Part shown: positions 30,475 through 39,096 of the stretch, in pieces
How positions within the stretch are numbered: position 1 is the stretch's first letter
How the letters are laid out: each line of letters starts with the position of its first letter
Assembly: GCA_031270845.1 (NCBI GenBank)
Contig: JAISXF010000050.1
Coordinates: forward strand, 1-41,900
From: Prevotellaceae bacterium
Lineage (GTDB): Bacteria; Bacteroidota; Bacteroidia; Bacteroidales; UBA932
Length of the DNA stretch: 41,900 nt
Reading direction: 5' to 3'
Notes under the pieces: model-generated
What the model saw: only the letters and a program-made list of their open reading frames with translations
Told to the model about the DNA's origin: nothing
Database searches by the model: none
Position numbers and translations under genes: made by a program

Positions 30475-31200
30475 ATGAATTGCCAACAACCAACAGCAAC
30501 AGCCGACTTCCGACTGATTATTACCTCCGACGGCTCGCACACGCTTTATGTGCCGTCATTGAACGAGCATTATCATTCGGTGAGGGGAGCGGTGCAGGAA
30601 TCGCGGCATGTATATATCGGGTCGGGGTTTCGCTATATCTGCAAAAACATGCTTCACGATTCGTTGAAGATACTGGAGGTGGGGTTCGGAACAGGGTTGA
30701 ATGCGCTGCTCACCCTGCTTGAGGCAGAACACGCCGGAGTCGAAGTCTATTACGAAGCGCTGGAGAAATATCCGCTACCGATGGAGGTGGTTGCAGAATT
30801 GAATTACGCTACGGCTTCGGGACTGCCCGACAAGCGCCTGTTTATGCGCCTGCACAGCACGGCATGGGATCAACAGGTGTGTCTGTCGCCGTATTTCACG
30901 CTCCACAAACGCCTTGCCGACCTTCTTGCGTATGAACCGGAGATGCTGTTTGACCTTATCTACTTCGATGCCTTCGCTCCCGACGTCCAGCCCGACCTGT
31001 GGACAGAGGCCGTATTCCGCAAACTTTACGAGTGCCTCTGCCCCGGCGGCACGCTGGTAACTTACTCTTCCAAAGGAGCAGTCAAAATCGCCCTTCGACA
31101 GGCCGGCTTTAACCTCTGGCGACTGTCCGGCGCCGGAGGAAAACGGCATATGCTGAGAGCCGTAAAATCAGGAATTACAGTCCCCGCAGGCAATTCGTAA
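30475..31200 (+). CDS. mnmD: tRNA 5-methylaminomethyl-2-thiouridine-34 methyltransferase MnmD
   Basis: SAM-dependent methyltransferase completing mnm5s2U at the wobble position of certain tRNAs. The 241-aa protein equals the first domain of E. coli MnmC; the FAD oxidase domain (MnmC2) is absent, as in the MnmD group. Visible motifs: SAM site 'LKILEVGFGTGLNALLTLLEAE' followed by 'YYEALEKYPLP', and the catalytic/acceptor segment 'DLIYFDAFAPDVQPDLWTEAVF' with 'GGTLVTYSSKGAVK'. Start is ATG 30475 (MNCQQPTATADF), four bases after the -7 box. Its last codons (GNS) are encoded by 'ggcaattcgtaattcc', the repeat word shared with the end of the convergent SDR gene. Confidence 0.93.
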   Translation: MNCQQPTATADFRLIITSDGSHTLYVPSLNEHYHSVRGAVQESRHVYIGSGFRYICKNMLHDSLKILEVGFGTGLNALLTLLEAEHAGVEVYYEALEKYPLPMEVVAELNYATASGLPDKRLFMRLHSTAWDQQVCLSPYFTLHKRLADLLAYEPEMLFDLIYFDAFAPDVQPDLWTEAVFRKLYECLCPGGTLVTYSSKGAVKIALRQAGFNLWRLSGAGGKRHMLRAVKSGITVPAGNS

Positions 31201-31203
31201 TTC

Positions 31204-31959
31204 CTAATTCCTGAACAGCGATGCCGAGGCTTGGGCAGCGGGAAGCACCAGCACATCGGCTACGTTGACGTGCGGCGGACAGCCGACGATGTAGCCGACA
31301 ACATCGGCCACGTCGGCGGCGTGCAGCGGTTCAAAGCCTTTGTACACATTGTCGGCGCGGGAGTGGTCGCCCTTGAAGCGCACCGTCGAAAACTCCGTCT
31401 CTACCGCCCCCGGCGCTACCTGCGAGACGCGGATGCCATACGGCAAAAGCTCCATCCGCAGGCCTTTTGTGAGGGCATCGACGGCGTACTTCGTTGCACA
31501 ATAGACATTGCCGTTTGCATATACTTCGCGGCCGGCTATCGACCCGATATTAATAATGTGTCCTGTCCGACGGGCTATCATGTGCGGCGCCACGGTGCGC
31601 GTAACATAAAGCAGCCCGTTGATATTGGTGTCGATCATCCGTTCCCAGTCGCCGGTCAGGCCGTCGTGCAGGGGGTTGAGGCCGACGGCGAGGCCGGCAT
31701 TGTTCACCAGCACGTCGATATTCTGCCAGCGTTCGGGCAGGCAACCGATGTGCTCCTCGACCTGCTGCCTTTCGCGCACATCGAAGCACAGCGGCAGGGC
31801 AGCCACGCCGCAGTCGCCCGACAGGCGCCCGGCCAGCGCGTTCAGGCGGTCGTGGCGGCGACCGGTAATAATAATATCAAAATGATCGGCAGCCAGCCGC
31901 AAGGCTACGGCCTCGCCAATGCCCGACGTCGCGCCGGTAATACAAGCAATTTTATTCAT
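31204..31959 (-). CDS. SDR-family oxidoreductase (YdfG-like)
   Basis: Classical short-chain dehydrogenase/reductase, 251 aa. Cofactor site 'TGATSGIGEAVALRL' (residues 8-22) with Arg-Arg after strand 2 ('ITGRRHDRL'), which favours NADP; 'NNAGLA' and the active-site 'NIGSIAGREVYANGNVYCATKYA' (Ser...Tyr-x3-Lys) are intact. Closest in pattern to YdfG-type 3-hydroxy acid/serine dehydrogenases; the true substrate is unknown. It converges on mnmD with three bases between stop codons. The 151-bp gap upstream (31960-32110) shows no TAnnTTTG box. Confidence 0.9.
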   Translation of the reverse strand: MNKIACITGATSGIGEAVALRLAADHFDIIITGRRHDRLNALAGRLSGDCGVAALPLCFDVRERQQVEEHIGCLPERWQNIDVLVNNAGLAVGLNPLHDGLTGDWERMIDTNINGLLYVTRTVAPHMIARRTGHIINIGSIAGREVYANGNVYCATKYAVDALTKGLRMELLPYGIRVSQVAPGAVETEFSTVRFKGDHSRADNVYKGFEPLHAADVADVVGYIVGCPPHVNVADVLVLPAAQASASLFRN

Positions 31960-32110
31960 GATTATTGGATATTAGAATTTGTGGAGCCTCTTGTGAGGGA
32001 TAAATATTACACCACGCCCAAACGCCAGCCGAATCCCTATGAAATGCAGGCTGGAACGGAATGCAAGAGTGCGACAATTTGAAATGCACCCCCGATGATT
32101 GCTGTAATGC

Positions 32111-32938
32111 CTAATTGATTTCTCCGAAGCTACTATCGACGAGGATCCGGCCGCAGTATTCGCAGACGATGATTTTTTTGCTTAATGCGATGTCAAGTTG
32201 GCGTTGGGGCGGGATTTTGTTGAAGCATCCGCCGCAGGCATCACGCTGTACGGTTACTACCGCCAGCCCGTTGCGGGCGTTCTGGCGCACTTTGAGGTAG
32301 GCGGTCAACATGCGTGCGTCGAGCAGCGATTGCAGTTCGGACGATTTTTTTTCCAGTTCTTTTTCTTCCTTAGCGGTTTCGGAGACAATTTCGTCGAGTT
32401 CCTTTTTCTTCACATCGAGGTCTTCGCTGCGTTCGGTCATGCGTTTTTTGGTTTCGTCGAGCAGGGCTTTGCGTTCTTTCAGCTGTTCGGAATATTCTTT
32501 CATACGCTTGTTGGCCAATTCGATTTCCAGATTTTGGTATTCGATTTCTTTTGACAGCGAATCATATTCACGGTTATTTTTCACGTTTTTTTGCTGTTCG
32601 CCGTACCGTTTTACTGCTGCCGTGGCCGTTTCGATATCTAATTTTTTCTTTGTAATATTCGACTCCGTATCCTTGACGTCGGACTGCAAGTTCGAGATAC
32701 GGGTTTTCAGCCCGTGGATTTCATCTTCGAGGTCGCGTACTTCGAGGGGCAGCTCGCCACGCAATAGCCGCAGCTGGTCGATTTGCGAATCGGTTTGCTG
32801 CATTTGAAAGAGGATGCGCAATTTTGCTTCGGGCGAATCATTGTCGCCGATTGTTTTTTTAGGCGGGGCTGTTTTAGCCGCTGCCGGGTCCGTTTCCTGT
32901 TTTACGGATGTTTTCTTTGTTGTTTTTGTTGTTGCCAT
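32111..32938 (-). CDS. Coiled-coil protein with C-terminal C4 zinc ribbon (zf-RING_7)
   Basis: A 275-aa cytosolic protein. A Lys/Thr/Pro-rich, probably disordered start (MATTKTTKKTSVKQ) is followed by a long coiled coil (about residues 40-205, with 'EVRDLEDEIHGLKTRISNLQSDVKDTE') and a zinc ribbon built of 'CGGCFNKIPPQ' and 'CEYCGRIL'. The family is widespread, usually beside Nif3, as here (two bases after its stop). Function unclear; nucleic-acid or ribosome contact has been suggested for relatives. A separate -7 box lies within the end of nif3, so it can be made independently. Confidence 0.9.
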   Translation of the reverse strand: MATTKTTKKTSVKQETDPAAAKTAPPKKTIGDNDSPEAKLRILFQMQQTDSQIDQLRLLRGELPLEVRDLEDEIHGLKTRISNLQSDVKDTESNITKKKLDIETATAAVKRYGEQQKNVKNNREYDSLSKEIEYQNLEIELANKRMKEYSEQLKERKALLDETKKRMTERSEDLDVKKKELDEIVSETAKEEKELEKKSSELQSLLDARMLTAYLKVRQNARNGLAVVTVQRDACGGCFNKIPPQRQLDIALSKKIIVCEYCGRILVDSSFGEIN

Positions 32939-32940
32939 AT

Positions 32941-33732
32941 TTAATAATAGTTTATAGCGTTTGTAGTATTTTTTGTTAATCGGACGGCAAAGGTAGGCAT
33001 TTTTTTCGTAAGACAGCGGTAAAAAATATGCATGACTTCCTGTTCACTTTCGTAGTGGCCGACATCGACAATCATCAGGTGGTTGTCGGCATCGAAAAAG
33101 TCGTGGTATTTAAAATCGGCGCTGACGAATGCCTGCACGCCGTCGGCTGCTGCTGCCGGAAGCAGGAATGCCCCGCTGCCGCCGCATACGGCCACCCGCG
33201 CCACAAGCCCCGCCGGCGGATGCGAATAGCGGAGGGTCGGCGTGCCGAAGGTGTTTTTTACTGTTTGCAGGAAATCGGCCGGCGGCAGCGGTTGCGGCAA
33301 GTCGCCCGTCATGCCGAAGCCTGTGTCGGCGCCGGCGTCGCGGGGCGAAAGGATGCGGGCATGGCGCAGCTTCAATCGTTCGCACATGGCTTCGCTTACG
33401 CCGCCGCGCACGCTGTCGATATTCGTATGGGCGGCGTAAAGCACAAGGTTGTGCCGGATGGCCTGCTCGACTATCCGTTCTGCGCGGGTTTGCCCGGTGA
33501 GGTGTTTCAATCCTTTAAAAATAACGGGATGGTGTGAAATGATAAGGTTCGCGCCGGTGTCGATGGCTTCGCGGAGCACGGCTTCGGTTACATCGACGCA
33601 TAAAAGCGCCGCCGTAACTTCGGCGTGCGGATTGCCTACGCAAAACCCGGCATTATCGTAAGATTCCTGATAATGCAGGGGCGCCAGTTCTTCTATGGCA
33701 GCGGCGATGCAGGCGGCGGTCGGTCGGTTCAT
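32941..33732 (-). CDS. Nif3-like dinuclear metal-center protein
   Basis: Nif3/YbgI family (often called GTP cyclohydrolase 1 type 2), 263 aa. Metal ligands are visible in 'ANLIISHHPVIFKGLK', 'YAAHTNIDSVRGG' and the C-terminal 'IVDVGHYESEQ'. The middle PII-like insertion of the longer (~365-aa) Nif3 proteins common in this phylum is missing, so this is the short form. Precise function is uncertain. It follows merR by 15 bp. Its last ~20 codons overlap the promoter of the zinc-ribbon gene. Confidence 0.93.
   Translation of the reverse strand: MNRPTAACIAAAIEELAPLHYQESYDNAGFCVGNPHAEVTAALLCVDVTEAVLREAIDTGANLIISHHPVIFKGLKHLTGQTRAERIVEQAIRHNLVLYAAHTNIDSVRGGVSEAMCERLKLRHARILSPRDAGADTGFGMTGDLPQPLPPADFLQTVKNTFGTPTLRYSHPPAGLVARVAVCGGSGAFLLPAAAADGVQAFVSADFKYHDFFDADNHLMIVDVGHYESEQEVMHIFYRCLTKKMPTFAVRLTKNTTNAINYY
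32988..32995 (-). promoter_or_regulatory. -7 box (TACCTTTG on minus strand) inside the 3' end of nif3
   Basis: CAAAGGTA on +, 49 bp before the zinc-ribbon ATG at 32938 and within the nif3 reading frame. Confidence 0.65.
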
Positions 33733-33747
33733 GGGGCAGGGTAGGGA

Positions 33748-34086
33748 TTAGAGCAGTTCTTTTACTTCGAGCAGTTCCTGTTTAATGGCTTTCAGCGATG
33801 CAATGATTTCGAGGGTATGATTTTCGCCGTGCTTGTTTTCCCTGATTCGTTTATGTGCGCCGTCGAGGGTCATTCCCTGTTCTTTGATAAGGCGGTGCAG
33901 GATTTTCAGTGTTTCCACATCGTGCGGCAAAAACAGCCGGTTTCCCTTACGGTTTTTCGCCGGGCGGATAATGTCGTCCATTTTGTTTGACCAGAAACGC
34001 ACCAGCGAGGTCGCTTCGCCCAGTATCTCGGCGACTTCGCCAATGGTGTAGTACAGTTTTTCGATGTTTGGTTCTTTGTATGCCAT
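33748..34086 (-). CDS. MerR-family transcriptional regulator
   Basis: A 112-aa winged-helix protein. DNA-binding part 'YYTIGEVAEILGEATSLVRFWSNKMDDIIRPAKNRKGNRLFLPHDVETLKILHRLI' (residues 12-67), then a short helix for dimerisation ('LEIIASLKAIKQELLEVKELL'). No C-terminal effector domain and no Cys cluster, so it does not look like a metal sensor. It sits between the tandem M23 genes and nif3, an order common in Bacteroidota; targets unknown. Confidence 0.92.
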   Translation of the reverse strand: MAYKEPNIEKLYYTIGEVAEILGEATSLVRFWSNKMDDIIRPAKNRKGNRLFLPHDVETLKILHRLIKEQGMTLDGAHKRIRENKHGENHTLEIIASLKAIKQELLEVKELL

Positions 34087-34144
34087 TTAGTTTACCTCCG
34101 AATATATTTTATCCATTTTCATCTTTTCATCGCGCGTAGCGCAT

Positions 34145-35113
34145 CTAATCCAGCGACTGCCCGCTGTTGGTTGCTAACTGTATCATCCGGTCGCGCTCGT
34201 CGGGCATGATGTCGATGATAAAAAAGTTCAGCGGGTCTTGAAATTTGCCATCCTTCAGTACTTCGTAATGCAGGTGGGGGGTCATGGCCATGGCCATGCC
34301 GGAGTTCCCGACCGTAGCGATCACCTGTCCGCGCGTTACCCGCTGTCCTTTTGTTACGAGAATGGTATTGAGGTGGGCGTACACGGTGGTGTAGCCGTTG
34401 TCGTGGTCGATAACGACTTTGTTGCCGTACCCGCGCATCGACCGTTCGACAGTGGCGACCGTGCCGTTGGCCGTAGCCATGACATCGACGCCCATCGCCG
34501 AAATAAAATCAATGCCCGTATGTTCCCGCAGCACTTTGTAGAAGGGGTGAATACGCAGGCCGACCGATGCGCCGGTGCGCGACAGGTCTTTGTTTTGTAT
34601 GGGCTGTATGGCCGGCAGGTTGAGGAATGCCGCTTCGGTATGTTGCAGCATGGCGGTAATGCTGTCGAGCGAAGCCGATTGCCTTTGCACACGGAGGGCG
34701 AGGTTACGCAGGCGCCGGTCGGTAGTTATTACCAAATCTTTATTGCTAAACAGCTCCAGCTCTTCGTAGCGATCGACGCCGCCAATGCCCGTGCCTGTAT
34801 AGGGCAGCGGGTCGGCCTGAAAAATGGTACGATAAATCTGGTTATCGCGCCGGCTGATGTCGTTCAATACGGTTTCGAGCTGGTCGAAGCGCCGGTCGAG
34901 CGCGTCGTACTGCTGTGTGAGCATTTGATTTTCGCGCAGCAGTCCGCGTTCTTCGGGCGTGTAGAAGAAGGCGGAAAACACAAAATAATAGACAATGGCG
35001 AGCAGTACGCTACCTGTGAAATACAGCGCAAAGCGCCGTATTCCATGCCAGATACCCCGGCGGACTTTAACGAAATCGAGCAGCTCATGGCTGTATTTAT
35101 ACCGGTATTGCAT
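34145..35113 (-). CDS. M23 (LytM) peptidase-like membrane protein, second of pair
   Basis: A 322-aa protein with short cytosolic start, one TM helix ('FALYFTGSVLLAIVYYFVFSAFFY', about 27-50), a coiled-coil stretch (~55-90) and a C-terminal LytM domain. Zinc ligands of an active M23 enzyme are present: 'HTGIDF' (H-x3-D) and 'HLHYEV' (H-x-H). It probably cuts peptidoglycan cross-links or activates amidases. The start ATG overlaps the stop of the upstream M23 gene (TGATG), so translation is likely coupled. It shares overall architecture with that gene, pointing to a tandem duplication. Confidence 0.92.
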   Translation of the reverse strand: MQYRYKYSHELLDFVKVRRGIWHGIRRFALYFTGSVLLAIVYYFVFSAFFYTPEERGLLRENQMLTQQYDALDRRFDQLETVLNDISRRDNQIYRTIFQADPLPYTGTGIGGVDRYEELELFSNKDLVITTDRRLRNLALRVQRQSASLDSITAMLQHTEAAFLNLPAIQPIQNKDLSRTGASVGLRIHPFYKVLREHTGIDFISAMGVDVMATANGTVATVERSMRGYGNKVVIDHDNGYTTVYAHLNTILVTKGQRVTRGQVIATVGNSGMAMAMTPHLHYEVLKDGKFQDPLNFFIIDIMPDERDRMIQLATNSGQSLD

Positions 35114-36081
35114 CAGTCAAATTCTTTATTGCCCTGCGCATTGGCCAGGATTTGTTCGTATTCATCAATGTCAATATCACTGCTGAAATAATTCATCGGA
35201 TTTTGAGGTTTGTCGCGATAACGTACCTCATAGTGCAGGTGCGGGCCGGTGCTTTTACCCGTATTGCCCGACAGGGCTACCTGTTCGCCCCGCTTAACCG
35301 GCTGACCTTCGGTTACCATAATTTTACTCAAATGCGCATAGGTCGTGGAATAGCCGAACCCGTGATTGATGATGATATAATTTCCATATCCAAAAAACGA
35401 ATATTTGGCGGTTTGAACCACTCCGTCGCCGGTGGCGAATATGGGCGTTCCAACAGGAATGCCAATATCAATGCCATTGTGGTTCTGAGGCGTACCGGCC
35501 ACCGGATGCACCGCCCGGAAACGAAACACATCCGTGATACGCATTTGATTGGTCGGCACCGGCTGGATAGCCGGAACGCAATAGCTCATCTGCTCGGTCA
35601 TGATAGCCAGCTTGGCAATCGTATCAAAAGAAATGGACTGAATGTACGCTTTCTTCAAAAGAATATCCAGCTGTTTCGAGGTTTGGATTAAAACCGGTGC
35701 GTAAGTCGATTCTTCGAGATGGCTGTAGCGGTCAATACCGCCGAAGCCGGCGTCGCGTATCGAAGCGGGGATAATATCAAGGCCGAAAGTAGCGCGGTAC
35801 ATGTTATTGTCGCGGCGCTGTATATGGGTGAGGAAGGCATTCGTTTCTTCAAAGCGTTTATTGAGCAAATCGTATTTAACCAATAAATCGGCATTGCTGC
35901 GGCGCATCGACAGCAGATGCGGCGTATCGAAATACTGAATATAGACCGTGTAATAGCCAACCGTCAACAGTACGCTCACGAAAAAGCCGCATAGAAAACG
36001 TTTGAATTTCGTTCTGCGGGAAATGTGAGTTACCTCAAACAAAAGCGTTTCCGTATTAAACCGATAATGTGATCGAGCCAT
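35113..36081 (-). CDS. M23 (LytM) peptidase-like membrane protein, first of pair
   Basis: A 322-aa protein laid out like its neighbour: TM helix ('FLCGFFVSVLLTVGYYTVYIQYF', ~28-50), coiled coil, and LytM domain with 'HNGIDIGIPVGTPIFATGDG' and 'GPHLHYEVRYRDKPQNPMNYF', both metal sites intact. The ORF track starts at 36174, but the -7 box at 36113-36120 lies inside that extension, so the start is ATG 36081 (MARSHYRFNTET). It heads the minus-strand unit M23-M23-merR-nif3-zinc ribbon and is divergent from alaS. Confidence 0.92.
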   Translation of the reverse strand: MARSHYRFNTETLLFEVTHISRRTKFKRFLCGFFVSVLLTVGYYTVYIQYFDTPHLLSMRRSNADLLVKYDLLNKRFEETNAFLTHIQRRDNNMYRATFGLDIIPASIRDAGFGGIDRYSHLEESTYAPVLIQTSKQLDILLKKAYIQSISFDTIAKLAIMTEQMSYCVPAIQPVPTNQMRITDVFRFRAVHPVAGTPQNHNGIDIGIPVGTPIFATGDGVVQTAKYSFFGYGNYIIINHGFGYSTTYAHLSKIMVTEGQPVKRGEQVALSGNTGKSTGPHLHYEVRYRDKPQNPMNYFSSDIDIDEYEQILANAQGNKEFD

Positions 36082-36112
36082 GTAAATTGGTAAAATTCTT
36101 TTTATTGAGGTG

Positions 36113-36120
36113 CAAATATA
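36113..36120 (-). promoter_or_regulatory. -7 box (TATATTTG on minus strand) of the M23 operon
   Basis: CAAATATA on +, 31 bp before ATG 36081; it fixes the start of the first M23 gene. Confidence 0.7.
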
Positions 36121-36151
36121 AGGATTTTTTCTAATAACACGAAAAAAATTG

Positions 36152-36159
36152 TAATTTTG
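36152..36159 (+). promoter_or_regulatory. -7 box (TAATTTTG) of alaS
   Basis: TAATTTTG fits TAnnTTTG. ATG 36272 is 112 bp downstream, so alaS has an unusually long leader for this window (about 105 nt). Confidence 0.6.
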
Positions 36160-36218
36160 CACAAAATTTATCATAGTCTTTAACGCATGTTATATCGTAC
36201 ATTTTCCCCTGCAAGTTA

Positions 36219-36258
36219 TAAAAGGCCGGCGCCCGGCGGGTGTTGCCCTTTTCATTTT
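36219..36258 (+). promoter_or_regulatory. Hairpins in the alaS leader, possible attenuator
   Basis: GCCGG-CGC-CCGGC (36225-36237) is followed by GGG-TGTTG-CCC-TTTT (36238-36252), a small stem with a T-run. Outer AAAAG/CTTTT pairing could enclose both. It resembles a terminator within the leader; no T-box features (such as a tRNA-pairing bulge) were recognised. Confidence 0.35.
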
Positions 36259-36271
36259 AATCTTTAAAAAT

Positions 36272-38902
36272 ATGATGTCATCTCAGGAAATCCGTCAAAC
36301 CTTTCTTCAATTTTTTGCAAACAAACAGCACGCCATTGTTCCGTCGGCGCCGATGGTGGTGAAAAACGACCCGACGCTGATGTTCACCAATGCGGGCATG
36401 AACCAGTTTAAGGACTGGTTTCTGGGTAATACGCCGCCCGACCATCCGCGCGTAGCCGATACGCAAAAATGCCTGCGCGTAAGCGGCAAGCACAACGACC
36501 TCGAGGAGGTCGGGCATGATACCTATCATCATACGATGTTTGAAATGATGGGCAACTGGAGTTTTGGCGATTATTTCAAACAGGAAGCCATTGCGTGGGC
36601 GTGGGAGCTGCTCACGGAGGTGTATAAAATCGACCGCGAGCGGCTGTACGTCACCTTTTTTGAAGGCCATGCGTCGGAAGGGCTGGAGGCCGACACGGAG
36701 GCGCTGGCGTTCTGGCGGCAGTTTTTGCCCGACGAGCGTATCCTGCGCGGCGCGCGGAAAGATAATTTTTGGGAGATGGGCGATGTCGGTCCCTGCGGCC
36801 CGTGCAGCGAAATACATGCCGACCTGCGCGACGCCAGCGAGCGGCAGGCCATCGACGGCGCCACGTTAGTCAATCGGGGGCATCCGCTGGTGGTTGAAAT
36901 ATGGAATCTCGTATTTATTCAATATAACCGTAAAGCCAGCGGCGAGCTGGAGCTGCTGCCCAAAAAGCATGTCGATACCGGCATGGGGTTCGAGCGGCTT
37001 TGCATGCTGCTGCAGGGCGTCCAGAGCAACTACGATACGGACGTGTTCCAGCCCGTTATCCGCGAGATTGCCCGCCTGAGCGGGAAAATTTATGGCGCCC
37101 AGCCGCAGCAGACCGTTGCGATGCGCGTCATTGCCGACCATCTGCGTGCCTGCTGTTTTTCGATTGCCGACGGGCAGCTGCCCTCGAATGCGAAGGCGGG
37201 GTATGTCATCCGGCGGATTTTGCGGCGCGCGGTGCGCTATGGCTATACGTTTTTAGGCTTTAACGAACCGTTTATCTGCCGGCTTGTGCCGGCGCTGGTA
37301 GCGCAGATGGGCGCCGCCTACCCCGAACTGCAGGCGCGGCAGACGCTCATCGAGCAGGTGCTTCGCGAGGAGGAAACGGCCTTCCTGCGGACACTCGAAA
37401 CAGGCATCCGGCTGCTTGAGACGGTGATGGAAAAGAATGCGGCGACGAAAATCATCGCCGGCAAGGAAGCTTTCCAGCTCTATGACACCTACGGGTTCCC
37501 GGTTGATTTGACAGCCCTGATGGCGCGTGAAAAGGGCTTCGAGGTCGATATGCCGGCGTTTGAGAAGGAGCTGGAAAACCAGAAACAGCGCAGCCGCAAC
37601 GCCGCCGCCACCGAAGAAAGCGACTGGATAACCGTGCGACCGGCCGCCGGACCGACCGTGTTTGTCGGGTACGATATGGTGACGGCCGGCGTGCATATCG
37701 TCCGTTACAGGACGGTGAAAACCAAAGGAAAGGAGCAGGTACAGCTGGTATTCGACCGGACGCCCTTCTACGGCGAAAGCGGCGGCCAGACAGGCGACGC
37801 GGGCGTCATCGGCAACGACCGGGAACAAATCATCATCGTCGATACGAAAAAGGAAAACAAACTGACCGTCCACCTTGCCGACCGCCTGCCCGACGACGTT
37901 GCCGCCGGCTTCACGGCGCAGGTCGATACCGCACGCCGGCAGGCCACGGCCTGTAATCATACGGCGACGCATCTGCTCCATCATGCGCTGCGGAGCGTGC
38001 TCGGCGGGCATGTCGAGCAGAAGGGTTCGCTGGTGAGCGCCGATTATCTGCGATTCGATTTTTCGCATTTTCAAAAAGTAACCGACGAGGAAATCCGCCG
38101 CGTCGAGCATCTGGTCAATGCCATGATACGCGCCAACAGTCCGCTCGAAGAGCATCGCCGGATGCCCGTTGCCGAGGCGCAGGCGATGGGCGCGATGGCG
38201 CTGTTCGGTGAAAAATATGAACCGCAGGTGCGGGTTGTGCGCTATGGCGAGTCGGTCGAACTGTGCGGCGGGACGCATGTGGGGGCTACGGGTGAGATTG
38301 GTTTTTTCCGCATCATCGGCGAGAGCGCGGTGGCGGCCGGCGTCCGCCGGATTGAAGCCGTTTCGGCCTCTGGCGCCGAAGCCCTTATCGACGGCCTGCA
38401 GGATATGGTGCGCAGCGTCGGGGCGCTGTTCAACAACGCGCCGAATGTCGTGCAGGCCATCCGCAAGGTGATTAGCGACAATACGTCGCTCGAAAAACAG
38501 GTGCAGGCCTTTGTCGCCGAGCGGGTGGAGCAGCTTAAGGCAAGTCTGGAGCGGCATCTGCGGGTGGTGAATGGCTGTTATGTGGCGGTGTTGCAGGCGC
38601 ATATTCCGCCCGATATGGTTAAAGACCTTGCCTTCCGCATCCGCAACGCGCATCCGGCGCTGCTCTTCGTGGGCGGCGTTGTGCATGACGGCAGGCCCTC
38701 ACTCACGGTGGCGCTCTCGGACGATATGGTCGAAAGAGGCCTCAATGCGGCGCTTGTCGTCCGCGAAGCGGCCAAAGAAATCGGCGGCAGTGGCGGCGGT
38801 CAGAAGTTCCTTGCTACTGCCGGCGGAAAAAATCCCGATGGCCTCCAGGCGGCCATCGACAAAGTGATAGCCTTAAGCTGCGGCGAACCCGATAAAAACT
38901 GA
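36272..38902 (+). CDS. alaS: Alanyl-tRNA synthetase
   Basis: Class II synthetase, 876 aa, full length. N-terminal catalytic core with '[14 protein letters not shown]' and '[21 protein letters not shown]'; editing domain with the zinc-binding '[13 protein letters not shown]' and '[16 protein letters not shown]'; C-terminal C-Ala domain ending '[15 protein letters not shown]'. ATG 36272 or 36275 (two Met in a row) are both possible. Convergence is absent on the right: a strong hairpin terminator follows at 38932-38956 before plsY. The antisense ORF 37253-38686 of the track is a codon-bias shadow. Confidence 0.97.
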   Translation: MMSSQEIRQTFLQFFANKQHAIVPSAPMVVKNDPTLMFTNAGMNQFKDWFLGNTPPDHPRVADTQKCLRVSGKHNDLEEVGHDTYHHTMFEMMGNWSFGDYFKQEAIAWAWELLTEVYKIDRERLYVTFFEGHASEGLEADTEALAFWRQFLPDERILRGARKDNFWEMGDVGPCGPCSEIHADLRDASERQAIDGATLVNRGHPLVVEIWNLVFIQYNRKASGELELLPKKHVDTGMGFERLCMLLQGVQSNYDTDVFQPVIREIARLSGKIYGAQPQQTVAMRVIADHLRACCFSIADGQLPSNAKAGYVIRRILRRAVRYGYTFLGFNEPFICRLVPALVAQMGAAYPELQARQTLIEQVLREEETAFLRTLETGIRLLETVMEKNAATKIIAGKEAFQLYDTYGFPVDLTALMAREKGFEVDMPAFEKELENQKQRSRNAAATEESDWITVRPAAGPTVFVGYDMVTAGVHIVRYRTVKTKGKEQVQLVFDRTPFYGESGGQTGDAGVIGNDREQIIIVDTKKENKLTVHLADRLPDDVAAGFTAQVDTARRQATACNHTATHLLHHALRSVLGGHVEQKGSLVSADYLRFDFSHFQKVTDEEIRRVEHLVNAMIRANSPLEEHRRMPVAEAQAMGAMALFGEKYEPQVRVVRYGESVELCGGTHVGATGEIGFFRIIGESAVAAGVRRIEAVSASGAEALIDGLQDMVRSVGALFNNAPNVVQAIRKVISDNTSLEKQVQAFVAERVEQLKASLERHLRVVNGCYVAVLQAHIPPDMVKDLAFRIRNAHPALLFVGGVVHDGRPSLTVALSDDMVERGLNAALVVREAAKEIGGSGGGQKFLATAGGKNPDGLQAAIDKVIALSCGEPDKN

Positions 38903-38931
38903 CCGTCGCCCCCGCGCCCGCTATCCAACGT

Positions 38932-38956
38932 TTAAAAAAGGGGCTCCCTTTTTTAA
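38932..38956. terminator. Intrinsic terminator after alaS
   Basis: TTAAAAAAGGG-GCT-CCCTTTTTTAA, a perfect 11-bp stem with a three-base loop and a T6 run in its right arm, 30 bp after the alaS stop. Its right arm overlaps the start of the 30-bp inverted repeat that follows. Confidence 0.75.
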
Positions 38957-39027
38957 TTACGAATTACGAATTACGAATTACGGCTACGCAGGAAAAACGT
39001 AATTCGTAATTCGTAATTCGTAATTAA
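38953..39027. repeat. Perfect 30-bp inverted repeat built of 7-mers
   Basis: Left arm TTAATTACG plus three more AATTACG units (38953-38982), loop of 15 nt (gctacgcaggaaaaa), right arm CGTAATT x3 plus CGTAATTAA (38998-39027). The arms are exact reverse complements. Then follows ATCCGGCATAAGCC, a variant of the mini-hairpin found after other 7-mer arrays. Confidence 0.95.
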
Positions 39028-39075
39028 ATCCGGCATAAGCCAAAGGGGAGGGGAGGCTCCTTAAAAATTATTATT

Positions 39076-39083
39076 TACCTTTG
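39076..39083 (+). promoter_or_regulatory. -7 box (TACCTTTG) of plsY
   Basis: TACCTTTG, 13 bp before ATG 39097, giving a leader of only a few bases. Confidence 0.75.
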
Positions 39084-39096
39084 CACAAAAAAAATC

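Noticed and set aside
37253-38686. 477-codon minus strand ORF opposite alaS
   Set aside because: His/Arg-rich shadow frame; alaS motifs cover the whole stretch on the + strand.
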